Of a DNA stretch of 14,347 nt, positions 7,120 through 14,347 are shown piece after piece. Location of the stretch: positions 1 to 14,347 of the forward strand of contig JAQUTM010000041.1 of the NCBI GenBank assembly GCA_028694405.1. Reading direction: 5' to 3'. The DNA comes from Oscillospiraceae bacterium. GTDB lineage: Bacteria; Bacillota; Clostridia; Oscillospirales; Ruminococcaceae. A program made the translations under genes and the position numbers. Position 1 is the first letter of the stretch. Each line of letters opens with the position of its first letter. A model generated the notes under the pieces. The model made no database searches and had not been told where the DNA came from. It worked only from the letters and a program-made list of their open reading frames with translations.

Positions 7120-7151
7120 AATCAGTCTATGCGCTCTTTCGCGCAAGTTAG

Positions 7152-7181
7152 ATTATACCTTATCTTTTGCTATAGTGTCAA
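7152..7181 (-). promoter_or_regulatory. Sigma-A promoter of rplM-rpsI
   Basis: On the minus strand a perfect TTGACA (7176-7181), 18 bases, then a perfect TATAAT (7152-7157). Just upstream of the -35 is an A-rich tract (AAAAAACAGAAAAAAGG) that looks like an UP element. This is the strongest-looking promoter in the window, as expected for ribosomal genes. Confidence 0.92.
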
Positions 7182-7345
7182 CACCTTTTTTCTGTTTTTT
7201 TAATTTACAATGGGCGTACTCTTATTATCTCTCGTTTTCTCTGTTTTACTCATTTATCCTCTTACCCTATTTTTGTTTTTGTTGTTGGGTTTTACAAATT
7301 TTTACCGCTTATTTTGTAGATTCAGTTTTTTATACAAGTTAAATA
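7182..7345. other. Intergenic spacer between divergent promoters
   Basis: A pyrimidine-rich plus strand with long T-runs and no supportable gene. It separates the rplM promoter (minus) from the ttcA promoter (plus). Apart from the A-tract beside the rplM -35 I see no structured element. Confidence 0.6.
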
Positions 7346-7354
7346 TGGTATAAT
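7346..7354 (+). promoter_or_regulatory. Extended -10 promoter of the ttcA-alr-pncA operon
   Basis: TGGTATAAT is a full extended -10 element. The -35 region at 17-18 bases upstream is only a T-run, which fits an extended -10 type promoter. The leader to the ttcA ATG is about 115 bases and contains ATGCTC/GAGCAT and other short dyads. Confidence 0.65.
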
Positions 7355-7476
7355 AGCCAAAAATATGCTCAAACTGTGTTTTTGTCCAAAGAGCATTTAA
7401 GCAGCCAATTACTCGGGTAAGTATACCATAGGTACTGCCTGTACATTATAGAGGTAAGATAATCTACGGAGGATTT

Positions 7477-8235
7477 ATGCAACGTTTAGAGGGTTTAATG
7501 CGCAAAGCTGCGCAACAGTACCATATGATAGAGGCAGGCGACCGCATCTGTGTAGGTGTCAGCGGCGGAAAGGACAGTGTAGCACTTACCATTGCTCTCT
7601 CCAATTTGCGCCGTTACTATGAAAAACCGTTTACGCTGCAAGCCATTACGCTGGACCCCGGCTTTGGCGGCAAAGAGATGGACTACAGTGTTTTACAAGC
7701 GCTGTTTGAAAAACACCAAATTCCCTACACCATAAAACGCACCCAAATCGGCGCCATTGTTTTTGATGTGCGAAAAGAGCAAAACCCCTGCAGCTTGTGC
7801 GCAAAAATGCGCCGCGGCGCCCTGCATGATTTGACAAAAGAGCTTGGGTGCAACAAACTGGCTTTGGGTCACCACTTAGATGACGCTATTGAAACTTTTT
7901 ATATGAATTTATGGCAAAACGGCCGCATAGGTTGTTTTGAACCTGTCAGTTACTTGTCGCGTAAAGACCTTACAATGATAAGGCCCCTGATATTGGCAAC
8001 CGAGCAAGACGTTACGCACGCCATTAAAAGCGCCAATTTGCCCATTGTAAAAAGCATTTGCCCTGCCGACGGCGTTACTACACGCCAGGATACAAAAGAA
8101 TTTGTTCATCAAATGGTGCGGCAAGACCATGCCTTTCGAGGAAAAATGCTAAATGCTTTTCAAACCGGCGGCATAAGCGGCTGGTGCCCTTTAGAAACAG
8201 GAAATCGCCCTCCTATTAAAAACAAACAGGATTAG
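7477..8235 (+). CDS. ttcA: TtcA-like tRNA cytidine-32 2-sulfurtransferase family protein
   Basis: A 252-residue PP-loop ATPase. The ATP pyrophosphatase loop SGGKDS is at residues 29-34. A CxxC motif (PCSLCAKMRRG, C105 and C108) and a later cysteine C195 (SICPADG) match the three iron-sulfur ligands of TtcA, which thiolates C32 of certain tRNAs. LGHHLDDAIETFYMN (130-144) is the typical family motif. The protein is shorter than E. coli TtcA (about 311 residues), mostly at the C-terminus. GGAGG 7 bases before ATG sets the start. It is first in a probable operon with alr 32 bases downstream. Membership of the TtcA/TtuA-type PP-loop family is clear; the exact tRNA target is inferred. Confidence 0.88.
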   Translation: MQRLEGLMRKAAQQYHMIEAGDRICVGVSGGKDSVALTIALSNLRRYYEKPFTLQAITLDPGFGGKEMDYSVLQALFEKHQIPYTIKRTQIGAIVFDVRKEQNPCSLCAKMRRGALHDLTKELGCNKLALGHHLDDAIETFYMNLWQNGRIGCFEPVSYLSRKDLTMIRPLILATEQDVTHAIKSANLPIVKSICPADGVTTRQDTKEFVHQMVRQDHAFRGKMLNAFQTGGISGWCPLETGNRPPIKNKQD

Positions 8236-8267
8236 ATTGATACAATACAATAAAAGAGGTTTTACAA

Positions 8268-9434
8268 ATGGAATTTGAACGTCGTTGTTGGGTTGAAGTA
8301 AATTTAGACATAATTGAACAAAACTATAAAGCCGTTAGCGCTGCTGCGGGCGGCCTGCCGGTTATGGCAGTGGTAAAGGCCGACGCCTATGGCCATGGTG
8401 ATATTGAGGTTGCCAAAACTTTAAACAACTTAGGTGCCTGCTGTTTTGCCGTAAGCGGTTTGTATGAAGGTATTCGCTTGCGCAATGCAGGTATTACCAA
8501 GCCTATTTTAATTTTGGGCTATACAAATCCCTCTAACGCGGCAGAGCTTGCCGCCCATAATTTAATTCAAACCTTAGTGGATACACCCCATGCACGAGCC
8601 CTTTCCGCCGCAGCCGTAGCAGAAGGCGTAACGGTAGATGTCCATGTGGGGGTAGATACCGGTATGGGACGCATCGGCTTTAATGCCAAACACGGCGTTG
8701 CCGCTTGCGCAGCAGAAATTGCAGCAGCTATTCAACTGGAGGGCCTTGCCGCCACCGGTATTTTTACACATTTTGCCGTTGCCGACAGCGCCGATCCTGA
8801 TGATATTGCCTATACCAAAATGCAGTACAACCTGTTGAGTGATGTAATAAAAGAGCTTGCTGCCATAGGCATCAGCTTTGCCTGCTGTCACTGCTGTAAC
8901 TCTGCTGGCATCATGGCATATGATGATATGCGCATAGATATGGTGCGCGCAGGCGTTATTTTGTATGGCTATAACCCCAGCAACGATGTGCCCTGTCCCA
9001 CCATTCACCCCGCCATGCAGCTAAAAACCATTATCACCATGGTAAAAGACGTTTTGCCGGGCGAATATTTAAGCTACGGTCGCAAATTTTGTGTTAGTAA
9101 GCCCATGCGCGTAGCCACCTTGGCTATTGGTTATGCCGACGGATATGTGCGCAGCTTATCGGGTAAAGGCGTAGTGAGTGTAAACGGCAAAGGTGCACCT
9201 GTGCTTGGCACGGTTTGTATGGACCAATGCATGATTGACGTTACCGACATTGATTGTAAACAGGGAGATATTGTAACCGTATACAACGGCAAGAACGGGG
9301 ATTCTATTGATGATGTTGCCGCGAAAATAAACAGCATTACCTATGAAATTATTTGCGACATTGGCCGCCGCGTACAACGTGTGTATGTGCGTAACGGCAA
9401 AGAGGTAAGCATGGTTAACTATATGTTGGATTAA
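8268..9434 (+). CDS. alr: Alanine racemase
   Basis: A 388-residue PLP enzyme that interconverts L- and D-alanine, supplying D-Ala for peptidoglycan in the cytoplasm. The PLP lysine is K37 in AVVKADAYGHG and the catalytic tyrosine is Y270 in LSYGRKF. R135 in GMGRIGF and Y289 in AIGYADGY match other conserved active-site positions. The N-terminal TIM barrel and C-terminal beta domain (VNGKGAPVLGTVCMDQCMID) are both complete, and length is normal. A cysteine cluster, ACCHCCNSAG near 205-214, is cysteine-rich but lies in the usual HxxNSAG region. An AGAGG ribosome site precedes ATG. Second gene of the operon, with gaps of about 31-32 bases on both sides. Confidence 0.97.
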   Translation: MEFERRCWVEVNLDIIEQNYKAVSAAAGGLPVMAVVKADAYGHGDIEVAKTLNNLGACCFAVSGLYEGIRLRNAGITKPILILGYTNPSNAAELAAHNLIQTLVDTPHARALSAAAVAEGVTVDVHVGVDTGMGRIGFNAKHGVAACAAEIAAAIQLEGLAATGIFTHFAVADSADPDDIAYTKMQYNLLSDVIKELAAIGISFACCHCCNSAGIMAYDDMRIDMVRAGVILYGYNPSNDVPCPTIHPAMQLKTIITMVKDVLPGEYLSYGRKFCVSKPMRVATLAIGYADGYVRSLSGKGVVSVNGKGAPVLGTVCMDQCMIDVTDIDCKQGDIVTVYNGKNGDSIDDVAAKINSITYEIICDIGRRVQRVYVRNGKEVSMVNYMLD

Positions 9435-9465
9435 ACAATCGCTTTAAAAATAAAAAGGTGAAAAG

Positions 9466-10002
9466 ATGAAAAATTTATTAGTAGTAGTGGATTATCAAAC
9501 AGACTTTGTAACGGGAGCGCTTGGCTTTGCACAGGCACAGGCATTGGAAAAAGGCATTGCAGAGAAAGTGCGTCAACACCTTGCACAGGGTGGATTTGTC
9601 ATTTTTACAAAAGACACACATACGCAGGATTATCTAAATACGCCTGAGGGAAAATTTTTGCCTGTTGCTCACTGTATAAAAGACACCGAGGGACACAAAT
9701 TATACGGCAGCCTATCCGCTTACGAAGAAACCGCAGATTTTTCGGTACGCATTATAGAAAAAAACAACTTTGGCAGCGCCGCTTTGGCAGAAGAAGCCTG
9801 TGCCTTGCTTAACGGCACACCGGATTCTATTGAACTTTGCGGTGTAGTAACCAACATCTGCGTTATCAGTAACGCTATTCTGCTGCAAACCGCATTTCCA
9901 AACGCTACCCTTACTGTACATGCAAACCTGTGTGCCGCTGTAGGCAGCGCCCATCAAGAGGCACTTTCTATTATGGCGGGTCTTGGTATGCACATTGTTT
10001 AA
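9466..10002 (+). CDS. Nicotinamidase-like cysteine hydrolase (isochorismatase superfamily)
   Basis: A 178-residue hydrolase. The catalytic triad of the superfamily is visible as D9 (VVVDYQTDF), K99 (EKNNFGS) and C132 (CGVVTNICVISN). A metal site like that of nicotinamidase PncA can be read as D50 and H52 (KDTHTQDY) plus H69 (PVAHC). This favours nicotinamide to nicotinate conversion for NAD salvage over isochorismatase activity. Length is close to PncA (about 186-213). An AAGGTG ribosome site lies before ATG. It is the last gene of the ttcA-alr operon and is closed by a terminator 11 bases downstream. No NAD pathway gene is adjacent, so the substrate stays inferred; ureidoacrylate or other amidases of the same fold remain possible. 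Confidence 0.87.
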   Translation: MKNLLVVVDYQTDFVTGALGFAQAQALEKGIAEKVRQHLAQGGFVIFTKDTHTQDYLNTPEGKFLPVAHCIKDTEGHKLYGSLSAYEETADFSVRIIEKNNFGSAALAEEACALLNGTPDSIELCGVVTNICVISNAILLQTAFPNATLTVHANLCAAVGSAHQEALSIMAGLGMHIV

Positions 10003-10012
10003 AACTTTTGGC

Positions 10013-10043
10013 AAACAGGCTGTTTTGTGCAGTCTGTTTTTTT
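10013..10043 (+). terminator. Terminator of the ttcA-alr-hydrolase operon
   Basis: A 10-bp stem (AAACAGGCTG with CAGTCTGTTT, one G-T pair) has a 7-base loop and is followed by a run of T. It starts 11 bases after the stop codon. Confidence 0.88.
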
Positions 10044-10125
10044 CTTTATTTCTAATTCTTTACATCATATTCATGTTCTACGATTATCTTTAACAACTCG
10101 TTCATAACTTATTTCTATTATAAAA

Positions 10126-10133
10126 GGTATAAT
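10126..10133 (+). promoter_or_regulatory. Probable promoter -10 of the ABC transporter operon
   Basis: GGTATAAT contains a perfect TATAAT at 10128-10133, 38 bases before the ATPase start. No good -35 hexamer is seen at 16-18 bases upstream, so activation by a regulator or a weak promoter is possible. Confidence 0.5.
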
Positions 10134-10171
10134 AAAAGTAAAGTATAGCAAAGCAGAAAAGAGGGCATACC

Positions 10172-10876
10172 ATGCAACCTTATGTTTATTTTGACAACGT
10201 AAGCAAATTTTATCAAATGGGTGAAACCAAAATAGCGGCCGCAGATAAAATTTGCTTTGAAATTGAAAAAGGCGAATTTTGCATTATAGTAGGTCCCAGC
10301 GGTGCGGGCAAAACTACTGTGTTAAATATGCTGGGCGGCATGGACACCTGCGACGAAGGACATATTTTTTTAGACGGTAACGAAATAAGCCGTTATAACC
10401 AAAAGCAGCTTTGCCAATACCGCCGCCATGAGGTTGGATTTGTATTTCAGTTTTACAATTTGGTGCAAAACCTGACAGCTTTGGAAAACGTAGAGCTTGC
10501 CAGTGAAATTTGCCAAAACCCTTTAGACGCAAAAGAGACCTTGTGTGAAGTTGGGCTGCAAAACCGTTTAGGCAACTTTCCGGCTCAGCTGTCCGGCGGA
10601 GAGCAGCAGCGCGTAGCCATAGCCCGTGCCTTGGCAAAAAACCCAAAAATTTTACTTTGCGATGAACCGACAGGCGCTCTGGACTACAAAACGGGTAAAG
10701 CTGTTCTTAAGCTTTTGCAGGATACCTGCCGCAACAGCGGCCATACCGTAATTGTAATTACCCATAACGGTGCCTTAACTGCCATGGCCGACAGAGTAAT
10801 TCGTGTAAACAGCGGACGTGTGCTTTCTAACGAAATAAACCCTACGCCTATACCGGTAGAAAAAATAGAGTGGTGA
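10172..10876 (+). CDS. ABC transporter ATP-binding protein, LolD/MacB-like
   Basis: A 234-residue ATPase that powers the membrane protein encoded just downstream. Motifs in order are Walker A GPSGAGKT (41-48), Q-loop Q93 (FVFQFYNL), signature LSGGEQQR (140-147), Walker B ILLCDE (160-165) followed by PTGALD, and switch histidine H198 (ITHN). The A-x-x-L-S-G-G-E-Q-Q-R/PTGALD pattern and length are typical of the MacB/LolD/FtsE group, which drives transport by mechanotransmission rather than by a channel. AGAGGG precedes ATG. It is separated from the permease gene by only 7 bases, so the two form one unit. Substrate is unknown; no two-component system is next to it, which argues against a BceAB-type peptide sensor. 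Confidence 0.96.
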   Translation: MQPYVYFDNVSKFYQMGETKIAAADKICFEIEKGEFCIIVGPSGAGKTTVLNMLGGMDTCDEGHIFLDGNEISRYNQKQLCQYRRHEVGFVFQFYNLVQNLTALENVELASEICQNPLDAKETLCEVGLQNRLGNFPAQLSGGEQQRVAIARALAKNPKILLCDEPTGALDYKTGKAVLKLLQDTCRNSGHTVIVITHNGALTAMADRVIRVNSGRVLSNEINPTPIPVEKIEW

Positions 10877-10883
10877 CGGTAGT

Positions 10884-13800
10884 ATGAAAACCTTTCATAA
10901 AAACATTTGGCGCGAGATTAAACAAAGCCTAAGCCGATTTTTGGCCATTTTTTCTATTGTGGCGTTAGGTGTGGGCTTTTTGGCAGGCCTGCTTGCAACC
11001 ACACCTGATATGCGCTTTTCGGTAGACGCTTATTATGATAAAAGCCGCATGATGGATATACGGCTCATCAGCACCTTAGGGCTTACTGCGGAAGATGTTA
11101 ACGCCATACGCAGCATAGACGGCGTACAGCAAATTATGCCTGTTTACACCGCCGATACCGTTGTACAAAGCACCGCCGGAGATACCTTTGTTGCGCGCCT
11201 GCAAAGCTTGCCACAAGACACAAGTGACAGCAATGAAAACTATTTAAACCGTTTGGAATTGGTATCCGGCCGTATGCCGCAAAAGCCAAACGAATGTGTC
11301 GTGGTTACAAACCTTTATTCTGGATTGAAAATAAACTTAGGCGACACCCTTGCCTTTACCGATGACAACAAAAATTTATCGGATAAAGTTGCTGTCTCTG
11401 ATTTAACTGTAGTGGGTATAGCAAACAGCGCCTGTTATTTTAGCGTAGAAAAAGAGACTACCACCGTTGGAAACGGAACGGTAACGCTACACGCCTTTAC
11501 ACCAGAAAGCACCTTTTCCTACGACGTTTACACAGAATTTTACATTACTGTAGCAGGTGCAAGAGAAATTGTAGCTTTTAGTGAAGCATACGACCAAGCC
11601 GTTGCCGCTGTAACCGATAAAATAGAGGCCATAGCAGATCAGCGCTCGGCACTGCGCACCCAAAGTGTGCGCCAAGAAGCACAGCAAACTTTAGATGATG
11701 CCAAAGCGGAATATGAAGATAAAAAAGCCGAAACCGAGCAAGAACTGGAAGATGCACGCATAAAGCTTGCTGACGCTGCCACAGAAATAGCAGATGCCGA
11801 AAGAAAACTGGCTGACGGCAGAAAAGAACTTGCGGACGGAGATTTGGCTTATGCTGTTGCCCTGCAAGAATTTCCTGTAACCATTGCAGATAAACAGGCC
11901 CAAATTGACAGCGCACGCCTAGAAATAGAAGAGAACCGCCAAACCTTAATACAGGCGGGCGAAAGCCTAAGCCAGGGACAGGCGCAGTTAGATGCACAAA
12001 AAGCTTCGCTTACACAGGCAAAGGCAGGGCTGGAATATCAGCTTTCTCTCACCTTACCTACCGACCCCACATACCCTGTTTTGCAGGCACAGCTGCAACA
12101 GGTAATTGAGGGTTTGGCTTTACTGGACAGCGCTCAACAGCAGCTGGACAGCGGATATGAGCAAGGTACTGCCGGTTGGAGAGAACTAAAAGCCGCAGAA
12201 GAAGCCCTTACAGATGCCCAGTACGCTTTAGACAAAGCTGTTGCTGATGCTCCTGCCCAATTTGCTCAAACAAAGCAGAAGTTGGAAGATGCGCGCCAAG
12301 AGCTAGACAAGGGCGATAAAGAGCTTGCAGACGCCAAACAAGAATATGCCGACGGCTTAGCTGATTACCAAGCCGGTAAAAAAGAAGCAGACGAAAAACT
12401 TTTAGAGGCAGAAGACAAATTGATTGACGCCCAAAACCAGATAGACGACATTGAAGAAGCCAGTTGGTATGTGCTGGACCGCAGCGCCAACCCGGGCTAT
12501 ATAAGCTTTGACAGCAACGCCCAAAAGGTTGCCGCTATTGCCCAGGTTTTTCCCGTGTTTTTCTTTTTGGTAGCAGCCTTGGTTACGGTTACTACTATGA
12601 CCCGTATGATAGAAGAGCAGCGCACACAAATCGGCACTTTAAAAGCCTTGGGCTACAGCAAAATGCATATTGCTTTTAAATATATTTTATATGCAGGACT
12701 TGCCAGCGTGGGCGGCAGCTTATTTGGATTAGCGGTAGGCTTTAAGCTTTTTCCCACCGTTATTTACAATGCCTACAGCATGATGTATGCCCTGCCGCCT
12801 CTGATTACAGGGGTTAATTTAAAATATGCGGTTTTGTCCTCCTCTGCTGCAATTCTATGCACCCTTGCCGCCACCCTAAACGCCTGTCACAGTTCTCTGG
12901 TAGAGTGTCCGGCTACCCTTATGCTGCCAAAAGCTCCGCCTGCCGGTAAACGTATTTTTTTAGAGCGCATTGCCCCCCTTTGGCAGCGCATGAAATTTAC
13001 CCACAAGGTAACTGCTCGTAATTTACTGCGCTATAAAAAACGCTTTTTTATGACGGTAATCGGTATAGCCGGTTGTACTGCTTTGCTTGTGACGGGCTTT
13101 GGCTTACGCGATAGCATCGGAGATATTATTCACTTACAATTTGGAGAAATTTATAAATACAACCTTGCTGTTACCGTAAAAGATGAAAGCGACTTAACCG
13201 GACGCCGCAGCATTGAAAGCGTAATAAACGACACCAATGTAATTGAAAGCTACACACTTGTGCACCAAGAGCCTGTTACTTTAACAGCCAACGGCCATGA
13301 AAAAAGCAGCTCGGTGTATGTTCCGCAAAATATAGAGGCGTTTTCCGACTATTTTGTACTGCGCAATCGCAAAACCGATGAACCCATTGTCTTTGATGAT
13401 AACGCAGTAGTTTTAACCGAAAAAATGGCAGAGACCCTGGGACTGAAAATCGGAGATTCTATAACAATAAAACCAGATGACGGCAATAGTGCCCAGTTAA
13501 CCCTTACCGGTATTACCGAAAACTATGTACAAAGTGCAATTTATATAAGCAGTGCAACCTACCAAAAAGCTTTTGGCACAGCACCCGCTTTTAAATTGGT
13601 AACCGCCATTGTACCAAATGCAACGCAAAGCCTGCAAGATGACATTACTACACGGCTTTTAAAAGCCGACGGCGTAGTCAGCATCAGCTTTACGGATTCA
13701 TTAAAATCCAGCTTTGAAGATATGCTGAAAAACATTGACTACATTGTTATTGTGTTAATCATTTCGGCGGGTTTGCTTGCCTTTATTGTGCTGTACAATC

Positions 13801-14135
13801 TTACCAACATCAATATCACCGAGCGCCAGCGTGAACTTGCCACCATTAAAGTATTGGGCTTTTTTGATAAAGAGGTATCTGCCTATATTTATCGCGAAAC
13901 CTTAATTTTAAGCATAATCGGGACAGCAGCGGGGCTTGTACTGGGCGTATTTTTACACGCCTTTGTAATCCGCACCGCCGAGGTAGACTTGGTTATGTTT
14001 GGCCGCAGCATTTATCCGCTCAGCTTTCTCTATTCTGCTGTGCTTACCATGTTTTTCAGCGTACTTGTAAACTGGGTAATGGGCAGAAAAATGAAAAAAA
14101 TAAGCATGGTAGAAAGCTTAAAAGCAAACGAATAG
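10884..14135 (+). CDS. Giant FtsX/MacB-like ABC permease with extracytoplasmic coiled coil
   Basis: A 1083-residue membrane protein with two FtsX-type halves. Membrane segments appear near residues 15-37, 550-572, 599-625, 648-670, 721-742, 951-973, 1007-1030 and 1042-1065, in a 1+3 and 1+3 pattern. The first outer domain (about 38-549) holds a MacB-like part and then a long coiled coil (about 250-527) rich in A, E, K, Q and D, with repeats such as KLADGRKELADG (307-318) and KELADAKQEYADG (480-492). The second outer domain (about 745-945) is MacB-like. The FtsX motif EEQRTQIGTLKALGYS after segment 2 recurs in the second half as ERQRELATIKVLGFF. The start has only a weak ribosome site 7 bases after the ATPase stop, so translation is probably coupled. 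Likely role: export or envelope remodelling across a thick cell wall. Substrate unknown. Confidence 0.93.
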   Translation: MKTFHKNIWREIKQSLSRFLAIFSIVALGVGFLAGLLATTPDMRFSVDAYYDKSRMMDIRLISTLGLTAEDVNAIRSIDGVQQIMPVYTADTVVQSTAGDTFVARLQSLPQDTSDSNENYLNRLELVSGRMPQKPNECVVVTNLYSGLKINLGDTLAFTDDNKNLSDKVAVSDLTVVGIANSACYFSVEKETTTVGNGTVTLHAFTPESTFSYDVYTEFYITVAGAREIVAFSEAYDQAVAAVTDKIEAIADQRSALRTQSVRQEAQQTLDDAKAEYEDKKAETEQELEDARIKLADAATEIADAERKLADGRKELADGDLAYAVALQEFPVTIADKQAQIDSARLEIEENRQTLIQAGESLSQGQAQLDAQKASLTQAKAGLEYQLSLTLPTDPTYPVLQAQLQQVIEGLALLDSAQQQLDSGYEQGTAGWRELKAAEEALTDAQYALDKAVADAPAQFAQTKQKLEDARQELDKGDKELADAKQEYADGLADYQAGKKEADEKLLEAEDKLIDAQNQIDDIEEASWYVLDRSANPGYISFDSNAQKVAAIAQVFPVFFFLVAALVTVTTMTRMIEEQRTQIGTLKALGYSKMHIAFKYILYAGLASVGGSLFGLAVGFKLFPTVIYNAYSMMYALPPLITGVNLKYAVLSSSAAILCTLAATLNACHSSLVECPATLMLPKAPPAGKRIFLERIAPLWQRMKFTHKVTARNLLRYKKRFFMTVIGIAGCTALLVTGFGLRDSIGDIIHLQFGEIYKYNLAVTVKDESDLTGRRSIESVINDTNVIESYTLVHQEPVTLTANGHEKSSSVYVPQNIEAFSDYFVLRNRKTDEPIVFDDNAVVLTEKMAETLGLKIGDSITIKPDDGNSAQLTLTGITENYVQSAIYISSATYQKAFGTAPAFKLVTAIVPNATQSLQDDITTRLLKADGVVSISFTDSLKSSFEDMLKNIDYIVIVLIISAGLLAFIVLYNLTNINITERQRELATIKVLGFFDKEVSAYIYRETLILSIIGTAAGLVLGVFLHAFVIRTAEVDLVMFGRSIYPLSFLYSAVLTMFFSVLVNWVMGRKMKKISMVESLKANE

Positions 14136-14144
14136 CCCAAAATA

Positions 14145-14201
14145 GGCAAAGCCGCTTAAAGCCGCCGATATAAGGCGGTTTTAACGGCTTTGCCCCTTTT
14201 T
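14145..14201 (+). terminator. Terminator of the ABC transporter operon
   Basis: A long hairpin: outer GGCAAAGCCG pairs with CGGCTTTGCC (10 bp), an A/T-rich internal part, then inner CCGCC pairs with GGCGG. It is followed by CCTTTTT. It starts 9 bases after the permease stop and insulates it from lepA. Confidence 0.92.
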
Positions 14202-14216
14202 ATTTGTTGCACTTTA

Positions 14217-14225
14217 TGCTATACT
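14217..14225 (+). promoter_or_regulatory. Extended -10 promoter of lepA
   Basis: TGCTATACT is an extended -10 element. The -35 position would fall in the T-run of the preceding terminator. The predicted leader is about 48 bases. Confidence 0.55.
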
Positions 14226-14279
14226 ATATTGTAATTTTGTAAATTATCTCGTATCCATTATCAACAGGAGGAACCCAAC

Positions 14280-14347
14280 GTGGCCCAAAATAATATTCGC
14301 AATTTTTGCATTATCGCTCATATAGACCACGGTAAAAGCACCTTAGC
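14280..14347 (+). CDS. lepA: Elongation factor 4 (LepA), N-terminal fragment
   Basis: The frame starts at GTG (14280) with AGGAGG 8 bases upstream and runs off the right edge after 22 codons. It reads MAQNNIRNFCIIAHIDHGKS plus two more residues. The NFxIIAHIDHGKSTLA G1 motif of the GTPase domain is characteristic of LepA; TypA usually has NVAIIAHVDHGKTTL and EF-G has a different lead-in. LepA is a ribosome-associated translational GTPase. Confidence 0.9.
   Translation, partial: MAQNNIRNFCIIAHIDHGKSTL

Noticed and set aside
7042..7146. N-terminal extension of rplM to an ATG at 7146
   Set aside because: The added residues are encoded by the leader hairpin and the region beside the -10; the family start with GGAGG is at 7041.
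7361..7470. T-box or preQ1 riboswitch in the ttcA leader
   Set aside because: No T-box GGTGG-type motif or preQ1 pseudoknot pattern was seen.
8574..9377. Minus-strand frames of 68-144 codons within alr
   Set aside because: Antisense shadows of a well-supported alanine racemase gene.
11640..12465. DNA-level tandem repeat in the coiled-coil region
   Set aside because: The repetition is at protein level (ADG/KEL heptads); codons vary, so it is not a recent DNA repeat array.
11487..12629. Minus-strand frames inside the permease gene
   Set aside because: Shadows caused by the repetitive coiled-coil codons; no independent coding signal.

Overview
The window looks like chromosomal DNA of a low-to-medium GC, Gram-positive anaerobe of the class Clostridia; a gut Oscillospirales/Ruminococcaceae-type genome is a guess. 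Reasons: strong AGGAGG-type ribosome binding sites, textbook sigma-A promoters, A/T-rich intergenic DNA, the rplM-rpsI pair, a glgP-lacI pair, a PAS/GGDEF/GAF signalling protein and a giant FtsX-like permease with a coiled-coil insert. It is mostly housekeeping and metabolic DNA, not an obvious accessory island. I found no CRISPR array, tRNA, rRNA, transposase or phage gene.

Left part, minus strand (1-5140). A glycogen/maltodextrin phosphorylase gene (glgP) is followed after a short gap by a LacI-family regulator with a probable TTG start. The pair has one strong promoter, with a palindromic candidate operator just past the predicted transcription start. Downstream, a separate promoter abutting the lacI stop drives a signalling gene that runs off the left edge. 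It encodes two PAS-like regions, a degenerate GGDEF domain and the start of a GAF-like domain. A terminator-like hairpin lies in its leader.

Middle (5140-6200). About 1 kb holds no convincing gene. It has two pairs of imperfect or exact direct repeats, a minus-strand terminator with no evident gene, and a short coding-like tail, and is best read as a relic or non-coding segment.

Ribosomal operon, minus strand (6148-7181). rplM and rpsI are preceded by a strong promoter and a leader RNA that can form a perfect 15-bp stem, and end at a strong terminator.

Right part, plus strand (7346-14347). A ttcA-like tRNA thiolase, alanine racemase (alr) and a nicotinamidase-like hydrolase form one probable operon closed by a terminator. 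Next comes a two-gene ABC exporter-type operon (LolD/MacB-like ATPase plus a 1083-residue permease), also closed by a strong terminator. The first 22 codons of lepA (elongation factor 4) close the window.

The most interesting items are the regulatory ones: the glgP-lacI promoter/operator with an unusual LacI hinge, the rplM leader stem, the hairpin between promoter and start of the degenerate GGDEF gene, and the gene-free relic. Nothing here proves a new biological system.
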